Part shown: piece after piece, positions 34,401 to 48,107 of the stretch
How positions within the stretch are numbered: position 1 is the first letter of the stretch
Layout of the letters: every line of letters starts with the position of its first letter
The notes under the pieces: generated by a model
What the model saw: the letters and a program-made list of their open reading frames with translations, nothing else
What the model was told of the DNA's origin: nothing
Databases searched by the model: none
Program-made: the position numbers and the translations under genes
Source of the DNA: Sipunculus nudus
Lineage: Eukaryota > Annelida > Sipuncula > Golfingiida > Sipunculidae
Direction of reading: 5' to 3'
NCBI GenBank assembly: GCA_026874595.1
Contig: CM049319.1
Location: 15,465,601-15,529,600, forward strand
Length of the DNA: 64,000 nucleotides

Positions 34401-37400
34401 TCTGGGTCTACATGCACATTAGAGTCATCTTTCCCCTCAGCTCTGAGCTGAGCTTTGATTTTCTCCTCTTGTCGTTTGGCTTCAGCATTCTGACGAACAC
34501 GCAGTAGGGCTGTTTTAAAAAAAAAATAGAATTGTAAAAATATAGACATACTGTATAGATATAGTCTATAATAAATACCAAAATGATAAGAATAATAGAA
34601 AAACATTACATTTTCCTCATGGAATTTTTCATTAATTAGGGTTAAAATGAATGATCAAAATAATATGAACATATGAAATTTACTTTAGAAATGTTAATGC
34701 TTCAAGAGCCATGTACACCTGACACTGATGAAGGTTTTGCCAAAGTCTCTTTAGTTTATTCATTTTATTTTATTACTTTAATTAATTTAATTTAGGAAGA
34801 TCATTCCTTGTAGCTGAGAGGTTTAAATGAATAAATATGAAGTTAAATAAGACATGTCTTATTGCTGAGTCTGTGATTCTAAAGGAAACACTCATGAAAT
34901 GTAACACAAGAAAGTTATGGTGTCTTGCCAAATCGTGAAATCCACTGTACAATGTTTTCACTAGTTGTGATAACACATAGACATCTTTATATAAATAACT
35001 AGAAAGAGGATTATAAAACACAAAAAAAATGGATGCTTCCCCTCCTGATTGCTTTCTACAGTTTTCTAAGTTTTATCCAAATGTGACCTTGAAGATTAAG
35101 GTCAAGAGTCACAGATTTACAAAAATTCTAGCATGAAATTGGTTGAAGCATTTTGTGTATCAAATATCAAAGGGAAATACAGAGCATTCAGAAGCATCAG
35201 ATTCACCATAAAATGCACATTAAATGACCACAGATGACAGAACAACACTTTGTCAAACCCAATCCCCTGAGAAAAATCAACAGTTACAATGAAGCATATC
35301 CTGTGTGTTGTCAAAAAGTCAGTCTGGCTTTCATTTCTGGAACCTTTAGTTCCACACTGCCAACAATTCATTCAATATGAATAAAATTTAGTCAGGCCAC
35401 CATTGACTTACAAGATCAACACCATAAGGTGAGATTTTGCTTCCCAACAAAAGACCACTTCTCCTCAAAGTATACCCAAAATAATGATGCTGCAATGTGC
35501 GATATGTATGCAGTGCATTAAGGAACACAGGGGTAAGCTTCTGTGATGACCCTAATTCTCACTTGGACACTCTGTTGTTGTGGGTACAGGCATCTGGCCG
35601 GACACACACATTTTCTGGCTGTTAAACTGATTGGATCAGACCATTGCCGACTACCTAAAAAGCTGGTTCATTGTGTAAACACTGTGCTGTCAACTGACCC
35701 TTAGATTTTACTCTTTAGAATAAAGTAGGCAAAATGATGTAATGACACAATATCTAATCATATAACGATACAAAAAAGAGTGTATAATGAAAAGGATACA
35801 ATTTTACACGATAAATTCAAATTATGAAAATCAGAACCTCCCCCTGGGGTGCTCTAAATTCCCATCTGCTCCCACAAAATTTCAGCCAGAGCATCTGGGA
35901 CTCTTCATTTTTTTCTTCCTATTGAAAGCCCTGGTATATATTTAAGTAAAGTGTATGGACAGATGGACCACAGCAGACTCACCATCCACACTGTCCTGTA
36001 TCCTCTTCCTCTCCTTCGTCACCCATCTCTCTCGTTCCGCTTTCTCTGCTTCCTTTCCACCCTCAGCCCTAATGGATATGAATACTGTTTACTAATTTTA
36101 TGGGATGATAAATATTAAAACATGCCAAATCTCCTTGAAGGCGATGACAATAAATGAACAGAGAAACAAGACAATAATATACAATAATGTACATAGTGAG
36201 TTCATCCAGCTAAAAATCAGTTATATAATGTATAGCGGAACTCAGCAGACCATTTTAAAATGGCCTTGTTAGAGGAATGGCCTGAAAGCTGGGTCAACTT
36301 ATTGGAAAAACCCTGGGTTCAATTCAGATTTTTCTAACTGAACCAAATTCAAAATTAAATTCAATGTATTAGGAAAAATATAAATTCAAATAAGTTTTAT
36401 TCAATTCAAAAGAAGTGCTAGTCACTGAAAATTGTGTGCATGCAAAATGATTAAAATAAAGATCTAATTTAACCAGTATAAATTTTCTTTTGTGTGGACT
36501 ATATTTCATAACAATAATTAACTACTCACCAGGCTTCAGCACAAGCCCTATCCTTTGGGAACACAGGTCTGTCATCAAGATATGTCAGGTTTTTCTGTAA
36601 AGCAGGCAATGTGCATATATATGTAATCTAGAAAATAGTTTAACGAAATATCTGTAAAAAATCCACAAATGGCTGAGAAACCCTAAATGTATCTTCCAGT
36701 GTAAAAGTTGAATACAGTAAGACATGATCCTGTCAAATTTTCTTATGCAGAATTCCCCTTTGTGTCAAATTTATGAGCTACATTTTATGCAAAATTTAAT
36801 TCAATTAGATTTTAACAAAGTACACCCACAGTGTCACACCTATGATGTGATGGTCCAAAGTTTCTGAAAAGGCCTTTCATTCTAGCTTAATAAGCAGAAC
36901 TGTAAGTTAGTAAAAGTTCCAATTCAAAACATTATAGGCTAAAAAAAAACATAAATCAAATTAAGATAAAGTTAAAGGTTGATTGAACAATCATCAACTC
37001 ATATAAATTTATATGACTATAAACAATGCAGACAACTGATACATTTAATACACATTCAAATCACTATATGAATATAACTGCACCTGGTAATCACATTCTG
37101 CCTTGGTCTTCTTCTGTAATAGTGTAAGAATGGCCATAGGCTAATGGTCCATTAATACAGAATCATTAATTGTACCAATCTGTTATTTGGTAAGAAATCA
37201 AAGACAGTACTTTTTGGCTTAAACTGGATAATAACAAATCATTTTTGTGAGCCACTTACCAAAACAACAATAACTGTCTTCCTGTAGTTTGAGATCTTCT
37301 TGATCAGAGTGTTACCCATCAAGTTTAACACCCTCTAAAATATACCAAATAGAAAAGTGAATTTCATTTCTCCAGTTGATACTGTTAAAATAACAATACA

Positions 37401-40400
37401 CATGTGAAATAAAAATTCAAGGAAAATATTCCAAAGACACTTAAACACAATAGTTGAAAATCATGCTAACGAAATTTAATGGGTGGTTTGGTAGAAATTT
37501 TGTATTATGTTTCTGATTACATATAAGCCAAAAGAACTCTCCAAATTTAGGATAACTGTTATTATAAAGCCAAAACTTACTATACTGCCAGTTGTTGATT
37601 AAATGTGGTAGTGGTTGTTATTTAAAAGTTTTGCCCTCGTTGACACAGGGCTGCACCCTTACAGCACTTGGGTAAAAGGAAGAGTCAGCTACTTAGAAAC
37701 ACTACCTTCTTAGACCAGGAAAAACAGAAGGCATCCAACAATTAAATACTAATGGGCGCCTACTGTTCTCAAGACAGTATAAAAAAAATTAAGAAAGAGA
37801 ATGGTTGTGACTTGCAAACTGTACACAGAATCCTGCAAACAGGCAGGCATAAACAGGACTCTGTAAAAGGGGTCAGAACAGAGATTCCAGTTATATTTGT
37901 ATACCTGATTTAGTTCTTCAATAAAGTAACCTTCTTACCAAGTTTTTCATGCGAGCAAATACTTCAATAGCATCAGGATCTGATATCTGATTATGTGAGA
38001 GATCAATCACGCTGAGTTCCTCACACTCTGCCAGGTGTTCTAAATCTTCAGCAGACTCCAGCTTGTTGTGGCTCATCTGTAGGGTATGAAGTACTGGTAA
38101 GCATGCTGTAAAAACAAATAAACAGAATTATAAACACTGAATAAAATACCAAAACAATAAACAGCTTCAATATTATAACTGTCAAAAGGAATGTGAAGTG
38201 AAATGTGAAGTATATGAATTTCTAATGTTGGCAGTCATCTAATACTGAAAGAATACAGAAATTTGCACAAAGGCTAGGTAATAAAAATATTTTACATATA
38301 ACTTTTTCATACTTTTTTTAACAGGTGTGAACAATTGTTATCAGCCTACATACTGAAAACTACAAAAAATATGAATTAAAGAAAAAGTGACTGTTTAGCA
38401 GGTTTCAAGTCAGACATATCTTGTTTCCTACCCATCAAATTTTAGTTTCTCTTGTTGAATCTTGGATGTAAAATTCCACACATCACACACTTATTTTAAC
38501 TTCAGAAAAAATGAATGGCTCATTGCAAACTGATTCAGAAAAATTACATGGAAACACAAGACCTGGGTTTCCACAACCCCAAATTTAGGCAGTTAAATGT
38601 TAAAATCCTCCCCCCCCCCCCCCCCCCACCTGAAGGCGAGAGCTGAGTATTTTTCCAAGAAATGCACATGACTTACACAAATTTTCAATTTTGTGGATGA
38701 GGTTGTTGCTGAGGTTGAGTGTGTCCAACTTCTGAAGGGGCTCCAGGTTTTTAATTTCCCGAATTAGATTCTGGTGGAGGTATAGACACCTCAACTCCCC
38801 CTGGTGGTCTAGATTCTCAATCTCTTTGATGGCATTACATTCCAACCACAGGCACCGTAAGCCAGTGTACTCATCCAGGTTCTCAATTTTAAATATGCCT
38901 GAAAATACAGAAAATATTGAATTAATGACCAGACAGAGATTAAGTTAAAGAGAGAATGAGAGAGAGAGCAAAGAAGAGAAATTGCTGTATGAATCACAAA
39001 TTAGCCTTACAAGTTCAATTTCTCTGAAAAACTCTTATTTAAAATTAACTTCAAAAGATTATCTGATTTTTTATGATTTTTGACAATATTTGTCAAGACT
39101 GTGAAAATCATACTTTATGATTTCCATTTTTTGTTAAGAAATATAATCTCATGCATATTTAATTATATCTCTAAATTCTTTATGACAGACAATTGCACAT
39201 TTTTTATTTATTTCAAAATTTGTAATGGCTAAAATTTGTAATGAAAAATATAAAGTTTTCTTCATATTTGGTTTTCTTGGTCTGATGTGTTACTTCTGAA
39301 ACAATGAATGAGAAATATATGACAACAAATGAGTATGATGCCAGTCTAAGGGAGCTGCACACTTCGGGTATAAAACAAGTGATTGCAGTGCTTGTCACAT
39401 AAATATGGAAGAGGGTACCAGTCTACATGAGATAATATCAATCGAAATTGACAATAACCAAAGCAGCCTAAGCAGAAGCAAAACACAACAGCGCTGTAAT
39501 CCACTGAAGCATCAATGATGCACCACCCTTATTTATAGAATATATAAAAATATGGGATCATGGAATTTTACAACCTTCCTTACCTTTGTAATGTAAGTAT
39601 AGAACATCATTCAGGTTTGGTGTGACGTATAACTTCATGTCCTTACAGTGCTGCTTCAGAAAGGATTTGGTCAATCTGTGAAGTATAACGAAAGGTGTTT
39701 GAATAGTTACAAATCCTTCATGCTGTGACCCTGCTGAACTGAATCAAATGCATACATACTGCAAATTTTGGGAGTTTTGCCCCTCTAGACTTGAGAGTTT
39801 GTCAAACTGTCAAAGTGGATGAAATTGTCATATGATATTACACTGAAAATCTTGATGAGGGAGCAGTTTCACAGCCTGTAAGCTATTGTCACTTGAAATA
39901 AACCAGAAACACTGTAAAATATGGATGTGTGTACTTTATCGCAACCCACCATGAGCAGAAAAGATGCTGTAACAACTCAACATTATGGTTTAATCTCCCT
40001 GTATGTTTGTGGAATTTCTTTTCCTCAATCCAGATAACCAGAAAATAAAAATTGGGAGAAATATATCAAAACATTAAAAACTCTGTTCAAGAATGTTTAT
40101 TTCACAAACAGGTTTAGCTCCACTTAATATACATGATTTGAGCAACATTTACACTTACAAACTGTGCTAAATAGATAACTAACTTGAACCAGTTATCTTC
40201 TTTCTCTTTCTTGCCATTTTTCTCCTTCTTTTCATCCTCATTTGGCTGATCACCTCCACCACCATCACTGCCCCCTCCAGACTGATCAGGCAGACTGCTG
40301 TCAGTGTCTGTGTAAACAGATATAATATACTGATGTACAGTCATAAATATATATATTAAGGTACTCTCAGCAGGCTTTAGCATCAGGCAATTAAATTTAT

Positions 40401-41305
40401 AGGAAGAAGTATTCCATTTAAATGGACAATGAAAGGCACGGTGAAAACTGAATTTATTCATGTTTTTAATTTGAAGTATAAGAGGAAATTTTGTTATCTT
40501 TCTGTCAGCATAGAAGAACACTGGCTTGGAATCTGATTAGGAATGAAAATGATCAGTTAATTGGCATGCCAAAAATAAATGAATTTTTATAAATATCTGC
40601 ATGCATAATGTTTGTGAACAATGCCTCATGATGTGCAGCACATTACAAGATGATTCACCTGTACAGTCCTAATTGTCTCATAAATCTTTTTTCATTCAAT
40701 TAAAATTCCCTAAACCATAAAAATTATATCTAAACAGTACACAGCTGTAAACATTAAAAAAAAATACACATATATCTAAAGAATACACACCAGTAACATT
40801 CTATAGCATTTACCAAGCTTGAGCATAATAAGGGATGTCTTGCTTTGCTTTAATAGGGCTATATTTTATTCATACCAGTATATTGTCTAACCACCGTGAC
40901 AGGGTATACATCTTTGTAAATTGTTTCAAATTGAAAGAGAATAATTTGCAGGATTCTTATGTTTGAAAGGTTCACAAAGGCATCAACTATATTTAGGATC
41001 ATACCAAGTATTAATATATGTTCAGTTTAATCAGATGTTGACTCCTTAGTACCTTCTGGCTGAGGTGGTTCATCCTGTGAGCTCTGGTCATGGGTGCCAT
41101 TGACTGATGTAGAACCATTCTGCGTCCCTGCTGTGGTTATGGTTACACCGTTTGCTGTGTTAAGAGCAGTCTCTTTATCACCCAGCTCCTTTGCAGGGAC
41201 AGAACCAGACTCAACTTCTTCAATATTAACAATCTTCATTTTGCTTGCAGGGGCAGGTTTAGTGTTTGTGTCACTTTCATCAATAATTTCTTCTATCAGA
41301 GGCAT
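31490..41305 (-). CDS. DNAAF1: Dynein axonemal assembly factor 1 (LRRC50), complete 14-exon coding region
   Basis: Coding exons in order: 41305-41053, 40307-40184, 39675-39584, 38898-38677, 38105-37939, 37334-37260, 36594-36530, 36068-35983, 34509-34310, 33948-33828, 33137-33084, 32724-32678, 32259-32185, 31897-31490. All junctions are GT-AG and in phase, giving 662 aa (human 725). Residues 1-125 are acidic and low-complexity. [31 protein letters not shown] (about 127-156) opens the domain, then leucine-rich repeats ([83 protein letters not shown]) run to about 300. The cap is [26 protein letters not shown]. Then come a charged coiled-coil (about 333-390) and a disordered tail keeping the family motif DLPDLED (about 503-509). 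It is a cytoplasmic factor needed to preassemble outer and inner dynein arms for motile cilia. An Asp/Glu run in the last exon comes from a GAT microsatellite. Confidence 0.96.
38610..38627 (-). repeat. 18-base poly-G run in DNAAF1 intron
   Basis: On the DNAAF1 sense strand this is an uninterrupted run of 18 G, 50 bases downstream of the donor of the LRR exon 38898-38677. G runs near donors can act as intronic splicing enhancers or form quadruplexes; here the effect is unknown. Confidence 0.7.
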
Positions 41306-41540
41306 TGTGAAAGTCTACACAAGAAAACAAAATGAAATTACCACTTGAATGTCTAACAGTTCAATTGTATGATGCTCATATCAAATAAATACAAAATGTT
41401 TTCTAAGCTCTTATTTTATACATGTTTGTGATATAATCTGAAAAATGTTATTAATCATATACAACAGTTCCTGAAGGATATTGCCAAAGTGTCCCTACAT
41501 TGCAGGTATCCCTTTGTTCATGACAGGTAGGGGCATATCT

Positions 41541-41557
41541 GGGGGGGGGGGGGGGGG
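41541..41557 (+). repeat. 17-base poly-G run
   Basis: Uninterrupted G run in the first intron of DNAAF1 (poly-C on the sense strand). One of several long C/G homopolymers in this AT-rich window. Confidence 0.8.
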
Positions 41558-41779
41558 ATAATGATCATTGTATGGAGATACATTCAACAATTAAAACAAA
41601 AGAATCATATATTATATATAAGTATATAAAATCAAATGTTTTTATTTCAGAATATATGAAAAAAATATTTATATTGACATCTAACACAAGAAAGCAAATT
41701 AATTGATGTCATGATTAAAATTCTTTAAAGAGCTGGTTCATTTATAAATACAAAATTAAATAAATGGTGGATCATGAGT

Positions 41780-41930
41780 ATCATTTGTTACGAAGGCAAA
41801 CTGCCCAGGGGAAAACTTTGGGCCGATCCCGGTTTCGATCCCATGTCGGTGGAGCACAAGTCCTGCGTACAAACCGCTTCGCTAGAAAAAGCAAGCTTCA
41901 CTAGCGAGACAGTTCAGTCCACTTTAATGT
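41780..41930 (-). mobile_element. tRNA-derived SINE
   Basis: On the minus strand box A TAGCGAAGCGG (41884-41874) and box B GGATCGAAACC (41841-41831) have tRNA-like spacing of about 33 bases, followed by CGGGATCGGCCC. It lies in the DNAAF1 first intron in the gene's sense. It differs in sequence from the SINE at 28550-28745, so at least two SINE lineages are present. Confidence 0.6.
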
Positions 41931-42239
41931 CACCCCGTAACACATTTCATAGAAATAGTTACAATTTACAAATTTTTATGCAGTAAAATATAATATATTT
42001 ATAATATTTCCTAATTATATATTGTTTCTCAATAAATATGAATAAAATTCATCCCACAAACCTCTGGTTTAGCCAAACTAACATGATAGGAGAATGTTTA
42101 GAACAAAAGATAAGGGCATCATTAAGATATTTTTAATGAACAATTAAATTTTGCTACACCCTTTCCACAGCGCATTATTTAGAATTCCCCTGCCACTGAA
42201 GAGTAAATTTGTCAGCCAAAAGAGTTGGGTCTTTGAATG

Positions 42240-42790
42240 TTCCTTATGTATGGTCCACAGGAAATCATTCAAATCCATACACCTCAAACTCAATATTGGA
42301 TCAAAATCAATTTTCAACATGAGAATTTTATCCAAAGATTGAAATTATGACTGAATGTCTCAAATTCAGCAATGATTTTGTCAGATTGACATTGCCCTGA
42401 ATAGCAGGTTTCCTATCAGGTGGACATTCAATATGGCCGGGGGTGATCAGGAGCATTTGGTGGCCTTCGACAGCTGTCATCAGCTGGTGCTACTCGCAAA
42501 TAAAATTTGAACTATGTACAGTGATTCAGTCCACTGATATTGATTCAAATACATCAACTTCAAACTCAATATTGGAACAGAAATAATTTTCAACATGAGA
42601 ATTTCATCCTTACATTGAGATTATGATCAGATATTTCAAATTCAGCAATGAATTGGTCAGATTTACATTGCCATATATGGGCCTCAAATCTGGCGGACAT
42701 TCAATATGGCAGAAACCTTGAGTATTAGGAAGCGTTTGGCAGCTGTCACTTGCAGGTGCGCCTGCAATCATATTTGGACAATTGGGAGGC
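42240..42790 (+). repeat. ~275-bp direct tandem duplication
   Basis: Two diverged units starting near 42268 and 42543 share ACTTCAAACTCAATATTGGA, ATTTTCAACATGAGAATTT, ATTTCAAATTCAGCAATGA, GGACATTCAATATGGC and GGCAGCTGTCA. It lies in the DNAAF1 first intron. No coding content. Confidence 0.8.
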
Positions 42791-44249
42791 CCAATTGTTC
42801 TTGTTATTCAACATTTTGACGTCTTTTGCAACAGTTGGAGTAATAATTATCAAATGCAATCGTTATTTTTTCAGCATTGAAACAGTGACCAAAGATTGCC
42901 TGCGCAAGCCTCTCGTCCGCCATGTTAATACAACAGGAAAAGACTTGGTTGAACCAATGTTGATGCACATTGGTTGAATCAGTCATGTGATACTGAATTC
43001 CCGCAGTTTAGACAAAATCTATGAATGAATCTAAATACATGCTGTTCTGATCACAGCGAGCATGAAGCGTCCGCAGAGCTGCTCAACTGGTACACTCACA
43101 CAGTGTGACTGGTGCCCTCTGACATACTGAACTTGGGTGGATATTCATGAAAGAATTTTGGCCAAACATGACCGTCCCATTTTATAGGCGTTTGCTCTAA
43201 CAGGTCAATTTCAATAGGAAATGGGTCGGGAGAATGGGACTGTGTCCATAAAATGGTGTCCTCTCATCCTGATGTCCCCTCACAGAAGGTCCTACTGTAT
43301 TATGATTAAAAATATTATAATCCAATTCTGTTTCACCAAGAAGTGTCCATCAGTTTTTGAGTCAGTTTTGCAGAGAGTAAATTAATACTGAAGTATTACC
43401 TGTTATTTCATTACCAGGTACTCTTAAAAATATTTCTAAGAAATATTACATGTCATTCCATGCTAACTGTAGTTAAAGGGTAAAGGACATTTGTGAAAGA
43501 TGTTAATTGGATGTTGTTACCATAAATTTTCAAATTACATCATCAGCTAAAGGATACTAAACACTTGGAAAGCATCCCAAAAGCCATAAAAAGTCCTGCT
43601 GTCATCTGCTAAATCAAAGGTATGAATGCAGGGGTTTTCATCCCACCAAAAGGTGAACATCAATCTTAAAAGTACAAAGTCAGATTATGCAGAAAAATTT
43701 CCACTCAGTAACTCAACTAGATCCTGTGGCTACTATTTATAGCATAAAAAACCACCATACCTTGCAAAGAATTTGGGCAAAACAAAAATGTAACATCTGA
43801 GAAAACATTTTAGACTTACAGAAAAACATGTGGACAGGGGTAGTGGAACACACTTTAGTAGAATGGGGTTTTGTATTGTCCATTCAACTACCCCAACCAT
43901 CTGTTTTTTTTTATTTTTCTTTTAAAGATAAACTGACCAAATTTGCATCAATAGCAGAAAAAAATGTGAAACTTCTACTGGTATCATACCTGCCTATGAT
44001 AAAAATTTTATGTACTTTATGGCCTGGTTTACTTGTCTGTCATTTATCTGTAATTCATGGCATTACTGGCAAGTGATCATTGTTTATAACTCTAGGGAAA
44101 AAGTTTTAATCAATTATTAAAAAGGTATATATGTGTCTATATTGCTTTATATTGAACTTGAACTTGAATTTTCTCCCTTTATTAGGAAAAATATTAGGCA
44201 GCAATCAACTTGAAACTTACAGAAATGCTGGAAAACTTAAGTCCTGAGA

Positions 44250-44788
44250 GCCTATTGCTTTTGGACAGAACATGTCAAAGGTCAAGGTAAAAAAAAATGA
44301 AATCTTATTTTCGTCATAACTTTGTCAATAATAGACCTAATATGACCTATCTTCAAAAACTTTGGCTCAATTTATTTCTCTGGGTCTTTTCCATAATCTG
44401 GACTTATTGACTGGTTTCAATCTTGTGTCAACAGTATGACTGTCAGTTGTCCACAATGTCGTGAGATTGCTGGGTCTTGTGTCTTACAACAAGGGCACTG
44501 CAAAGCGGAGCATCACCTCCCACACGAGCATAATCATAATGTGGGGTGTATTACACAAGTCATTCTCACCGTCCGGGACATAGCCTTGACCTTTCACCCA
44601 GTGCCCTCAAAATCGATAGGGTTCATGTGCTGGTGGGCCATATGTAAAAGATGAAAGGTTTAGGTGAAAAGATTTGGCTTAAAATCGATCCACAAGGCAA
44701 TCCTGGACGGAATAGCGGAAAGACGGACGGACGCACAAACAGAGGGGTTACTATATCCCCTCCTGCAATTTTGTTATGAGGGGATAAT
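44250..44788 (-). mobile_element. Hairpin-ended element (family F)
   Basis: Read on the minus strand it begins at about 44788 with TTATCCCCTCATAACAAAAT and then AGGAGGGGATATAG, which pair ATCCCCTC with GAGGGGAT. A CGTCCGTCCGTC stretch follows at about 44740-44720, then text such as GTGAATGACTTGTG and CATAACTTTGTC-like words down to about 44250. It shows the same start plan as families A, B and D. The far end is not defined. Confidence 0.5.
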
Positions 44789-45630
44789 TAGTGATATACA
44801 AGCCACAGTTTTGCAGGAATCTTTTTGAAACATCTTATGCCTTACAATAATATCTCAAAAGTGATTGTTCATTTTTTGGAAAATAGCCGCTAGGGGGGCT
44901 GCACTTCAACATATTGCTTGGCCATATCTCCAAACCTATAAACCTTAACTACATACACTATAGCCCTTTTTGTTTCTCTCCATTTTCCCCATAAGCTTAT
45001 TTAGTCATCTGTTAGGAACGATTAATGTTTATTATTTATATTGGTCAAAGTCCAAGAAAAGCTCCATCTATCACATAAATGGGGAACAAATTTGTAATTT
45101 GAACAGCTCAATTAAACGTAAAGTGGGGGCTGCTGCCCCAAATCCCCGCTCAGGGGGAACCTGGATCCCTCCTCCAGTAATATAATAAACTCCTGGTTTA
45201 TGGGAAATCTGAGAAAAATCATATTGGAATTTCTCAGGAATTTGATCAATCTTTGTAAAGAAACAACAATTTATTTGACACCCATTCTGACCAAGTGGAC
45301 AAGTAGGCCTAATTTTGAACAAGTGCCAAAATGGTTTTTGCAAAGACAACATCAAAATTGATTTGAGTTTTGCCAGTTTGTGTCAGTTCACATACCAACC
45401 ACTTTTACCCATCAGATTTTGGAAGATACATTTTTTTAGATAAACATCAGGATTGAGCTAAATTCTGATACTCATTTTCATATGCCAGAAACAGGAAAAG
45501 TGAAATATAAAGTGAGAAAATGCCGCAGTGACACTCGCCGTGTCACTTACTGACTTAGCTCTCATTATCGTTATATCCCTCTTGTGAAGTTGCGACCAAG
45601 TTCACAACACGGGCATTTTCCAAAACCTAC

Positions 45631-45730
45631 CTGCGTGAACCAAAGCTTCCAACCAGTATATTTGAATGTAGGAAATCGTTCAGATTATTCCAGAAGGTAG
45701 GGGGACTGGAAAGTTCTCGGTGTTCTCTGT
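45631..45730 (-). other. DNAAF1: Inferred 5' non-coding exon of DNAAF1
   Basis: The first coding exon is preceded by a strong acceptor (TTTTCTTGTGTAG ending at 41315), so an upstream exon exists. A strong donor CACGCAG|GTAGGT with GT at 45630-45629 lies at the edge of a GC-rich region and has no ATG in the ~100 bases before it. The intron would be about 4.3 kb. The start site is not fixed. Confidence 0.55.
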
Positions 45731-45739
45731 GACAGGACT

Positions 45740-45815
45740 AAGCACGCGGCCGGGGGTCCCAAACAAAACAACCAATATGGCGCCCTAGCAACGCACTGTT
45801 TACCGTAAACACTCC
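45740..45815 (-). promoter_or_regulatory. DNAAF1: DNAAF1 promoter with X-box, forkhead palindrome and CCAAT box
   Basis: GGCGCC-CT-AGCAAC at 45779-45792 matches the RFX X-box GTNRCC-NN-RGYAAC at all but one position and has the canonical 2-base spacer. Immediately beside it, 45797-45811 is TGTTTAC-C-GTAAACA, two forkhead sites in perfect inverted repeat. A CCAAT box lies at 45772-45776. RFX and FOXJ1 together switch on motile-cilia genes in animals, and DNAAF1 is such a gene. The sites lie roughly 150-180 bp upstream of the inferred 5'-exon donor, where functional X-boxes usually are. Confidence 0.6.
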
Positions 45816-45997
45816 TGTCAGGTGCGCGGAGCAGATGCACGGGTTCATGGGGCTCGCTGATTAAAAGGGCACATGAGAGTTAATGGTTCATAAACCGCTT
45901 TTTCACAGAGCTAATCATTAATCTTTCATCAGTATCTTCTATGTCTGGCACATTTCATGCTATAAAGGTAAACGAAACTGCTTTCTAAAACATGTTT

Positions 45998-46007
<10 letters not shown>

Positions 46008-46027
<20 letters not shown>
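46008..46027 (+). repeat. 20-base poly-G run after a T run
   Basis: Thirteen T (45995-46007) followed by 20 G. It lies about 200 bp from the DNAAF1 promoter sites, on the other side from the gene. Confidence 0.9.
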
Positions 46028-46028
<1 letters not shown>

Positions 46029-48107
46029 GACAACCGTAAAGATCCAAATTGTCTTGATATGTTTTATAAGAATGATATTTATTAAAATAAATATATAATA
46101 TTTTACTGCTCATTGTTGCTCCTTGTATATTTATTCTTTAGATTAATACTAATTTTAAATTTATCAATCAGTATACAATTGTGGAAAGGTGACTAAAATC
46201 TTGTGATTATATCAAATTTGTTGATATAATTTTTATATTTATTCCAAATCCTTCAAATTCTCCAAAAACACTTCACTTAAATTTTATATATTCATAATAT
46301 AACTTTAATTTAGGGGAAGAGTTTCATTTAACTGCACTCCCCACAACATTTGCACCAGTTTCTGAAAACCAAATAGATTCAAACACAGATGTAATCCTGT
46401 TATATATAAACTTTATTGATTGTTTCATTTTTACCTAGATCAAGTGGTAGCAAGTTGCAACATAATATACAAGTACATAATTTATTCCCTTCAGATTAGT
46501 ACTAAAATAACATAAATATATATATAATGTAATTATATATAGTTTAATATACACACAGCAATGGAAAATGAGTGTGACTTCTTGCATGTTGTAGATATGC
46601 TATATCAACTCTAGACCTTTTTCTCCCCGTTCGTCACACCCCTACTCAAGAGCACAGTTAGCCATCATTTTATGTTTCAGCACATGATTTCACAACATAT
46701 ACTCGCTGCAGAGATACAGTAAACTGATATAAATGACATGCTCCTCACTTTCTACTTTACAAATTGGGTAAAAACTCGTATTAAACGATGCACACTACTG
46801 CCCCACCTTCAGTGTGGAAATTTCAGCTGAAAGGTCATATGCATTACTCCTTGACCTTGAGTTTATTACCAAATGATAATAAATTAGGAAACAGTATAAT
46901 TTCATAATTTTTACCCACTAAAACAGATATCTGAGATATTCTACCAGGGGTATGCTAGCTTATTTTGCACCAACCTAAAGTCAATATTTGGCAAAACCTT
47001 TTTTACATTACTATTGGAGACTCTGTTATCCTGTTCTCTATGCATGCTGGTCCAAACTTTTTAAGTAAATAAACCAAAAAATAAGTGATAGGATCTTCAC
47101 TGACACCGTTCTCTATATAATGACCAAGCTAAGTTTTTTCTAGTCTTTAGGGTATCACTACACCTTGAATTTTATGACAATTCACAACATTCTGTAGACT
47201 GTTTCTATTCTCCTTTAACGTCCCTCCGGCATTACATAAATACAGGCAGCGCCCCTCCCCATAAAGCTAATACTACTTAGTCCGTAAAGGTCAAAGTTTT
47301 GATAAAATGAGTCTGTACCCACATCACACCAGTAAAACTATTGAAAGAGCATGGAACCAGTCTATCAGATGTTGTACTTTTGTAAAAAATAATATTATGA
47401 AATGGCATACATTTCCCCATCATTATGATAGGCATGTGTGCATATAGGTGTATATGCATGAAACATCACTTGTATGATTTTGCAACTGTTTAAAAACCAT
47501 CAGAATACATGTGTATGCATAAGCGTTCATATGTGTGAGAATTGCCACAGGCCTGGTTTTCACACACAATCTGTGTTAAATATGTGATTCCAGGCAATAT
47601 GACATCTTTCCAGGGATTTCTCTGGGAAAGCCCAAATGATCTATAAGCTTACATTCACACACATATGCACACATGGGTTTTAAAGCATTTTTTCATGCAC
47701 ATATGTATATATGTATATACACTCACATGGTTAAATGCAAGTATAAACTGCAGATTTCTTGAGTTTGGTGGGTTTTCATGAACAAGTAGATCTATCCATA
47801 CCTGTTCAAGACATTTGAATAATGTATGATATATACCAAAAAAATACATTTCACAAATGTGCATATTAAAATATGTCAATTTTCACATGGTAAATTAATC
47901 TTTATGGATAACAAGGTTGTACAATTAATCGCCTAAGGGGAAAAAAGTGTTCTTGGTTCAGTGACTGACAGATCACAACATACGTTTTTTACTCATGGCA
48001 ATACCAGTTCAGCTTTCTCAATTATTATCCCCTCATCCTTAAAAGCCTTGCCTAACAGAAATGTAACATTATCTGATAGATATTCACAAATATATTTCCT
48101 TTTTCAT

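Noticed and set aside
41774-41986. 70-codon open frame
   Set aside because: It overlaps a tRNA-derived SINE on the other strand.
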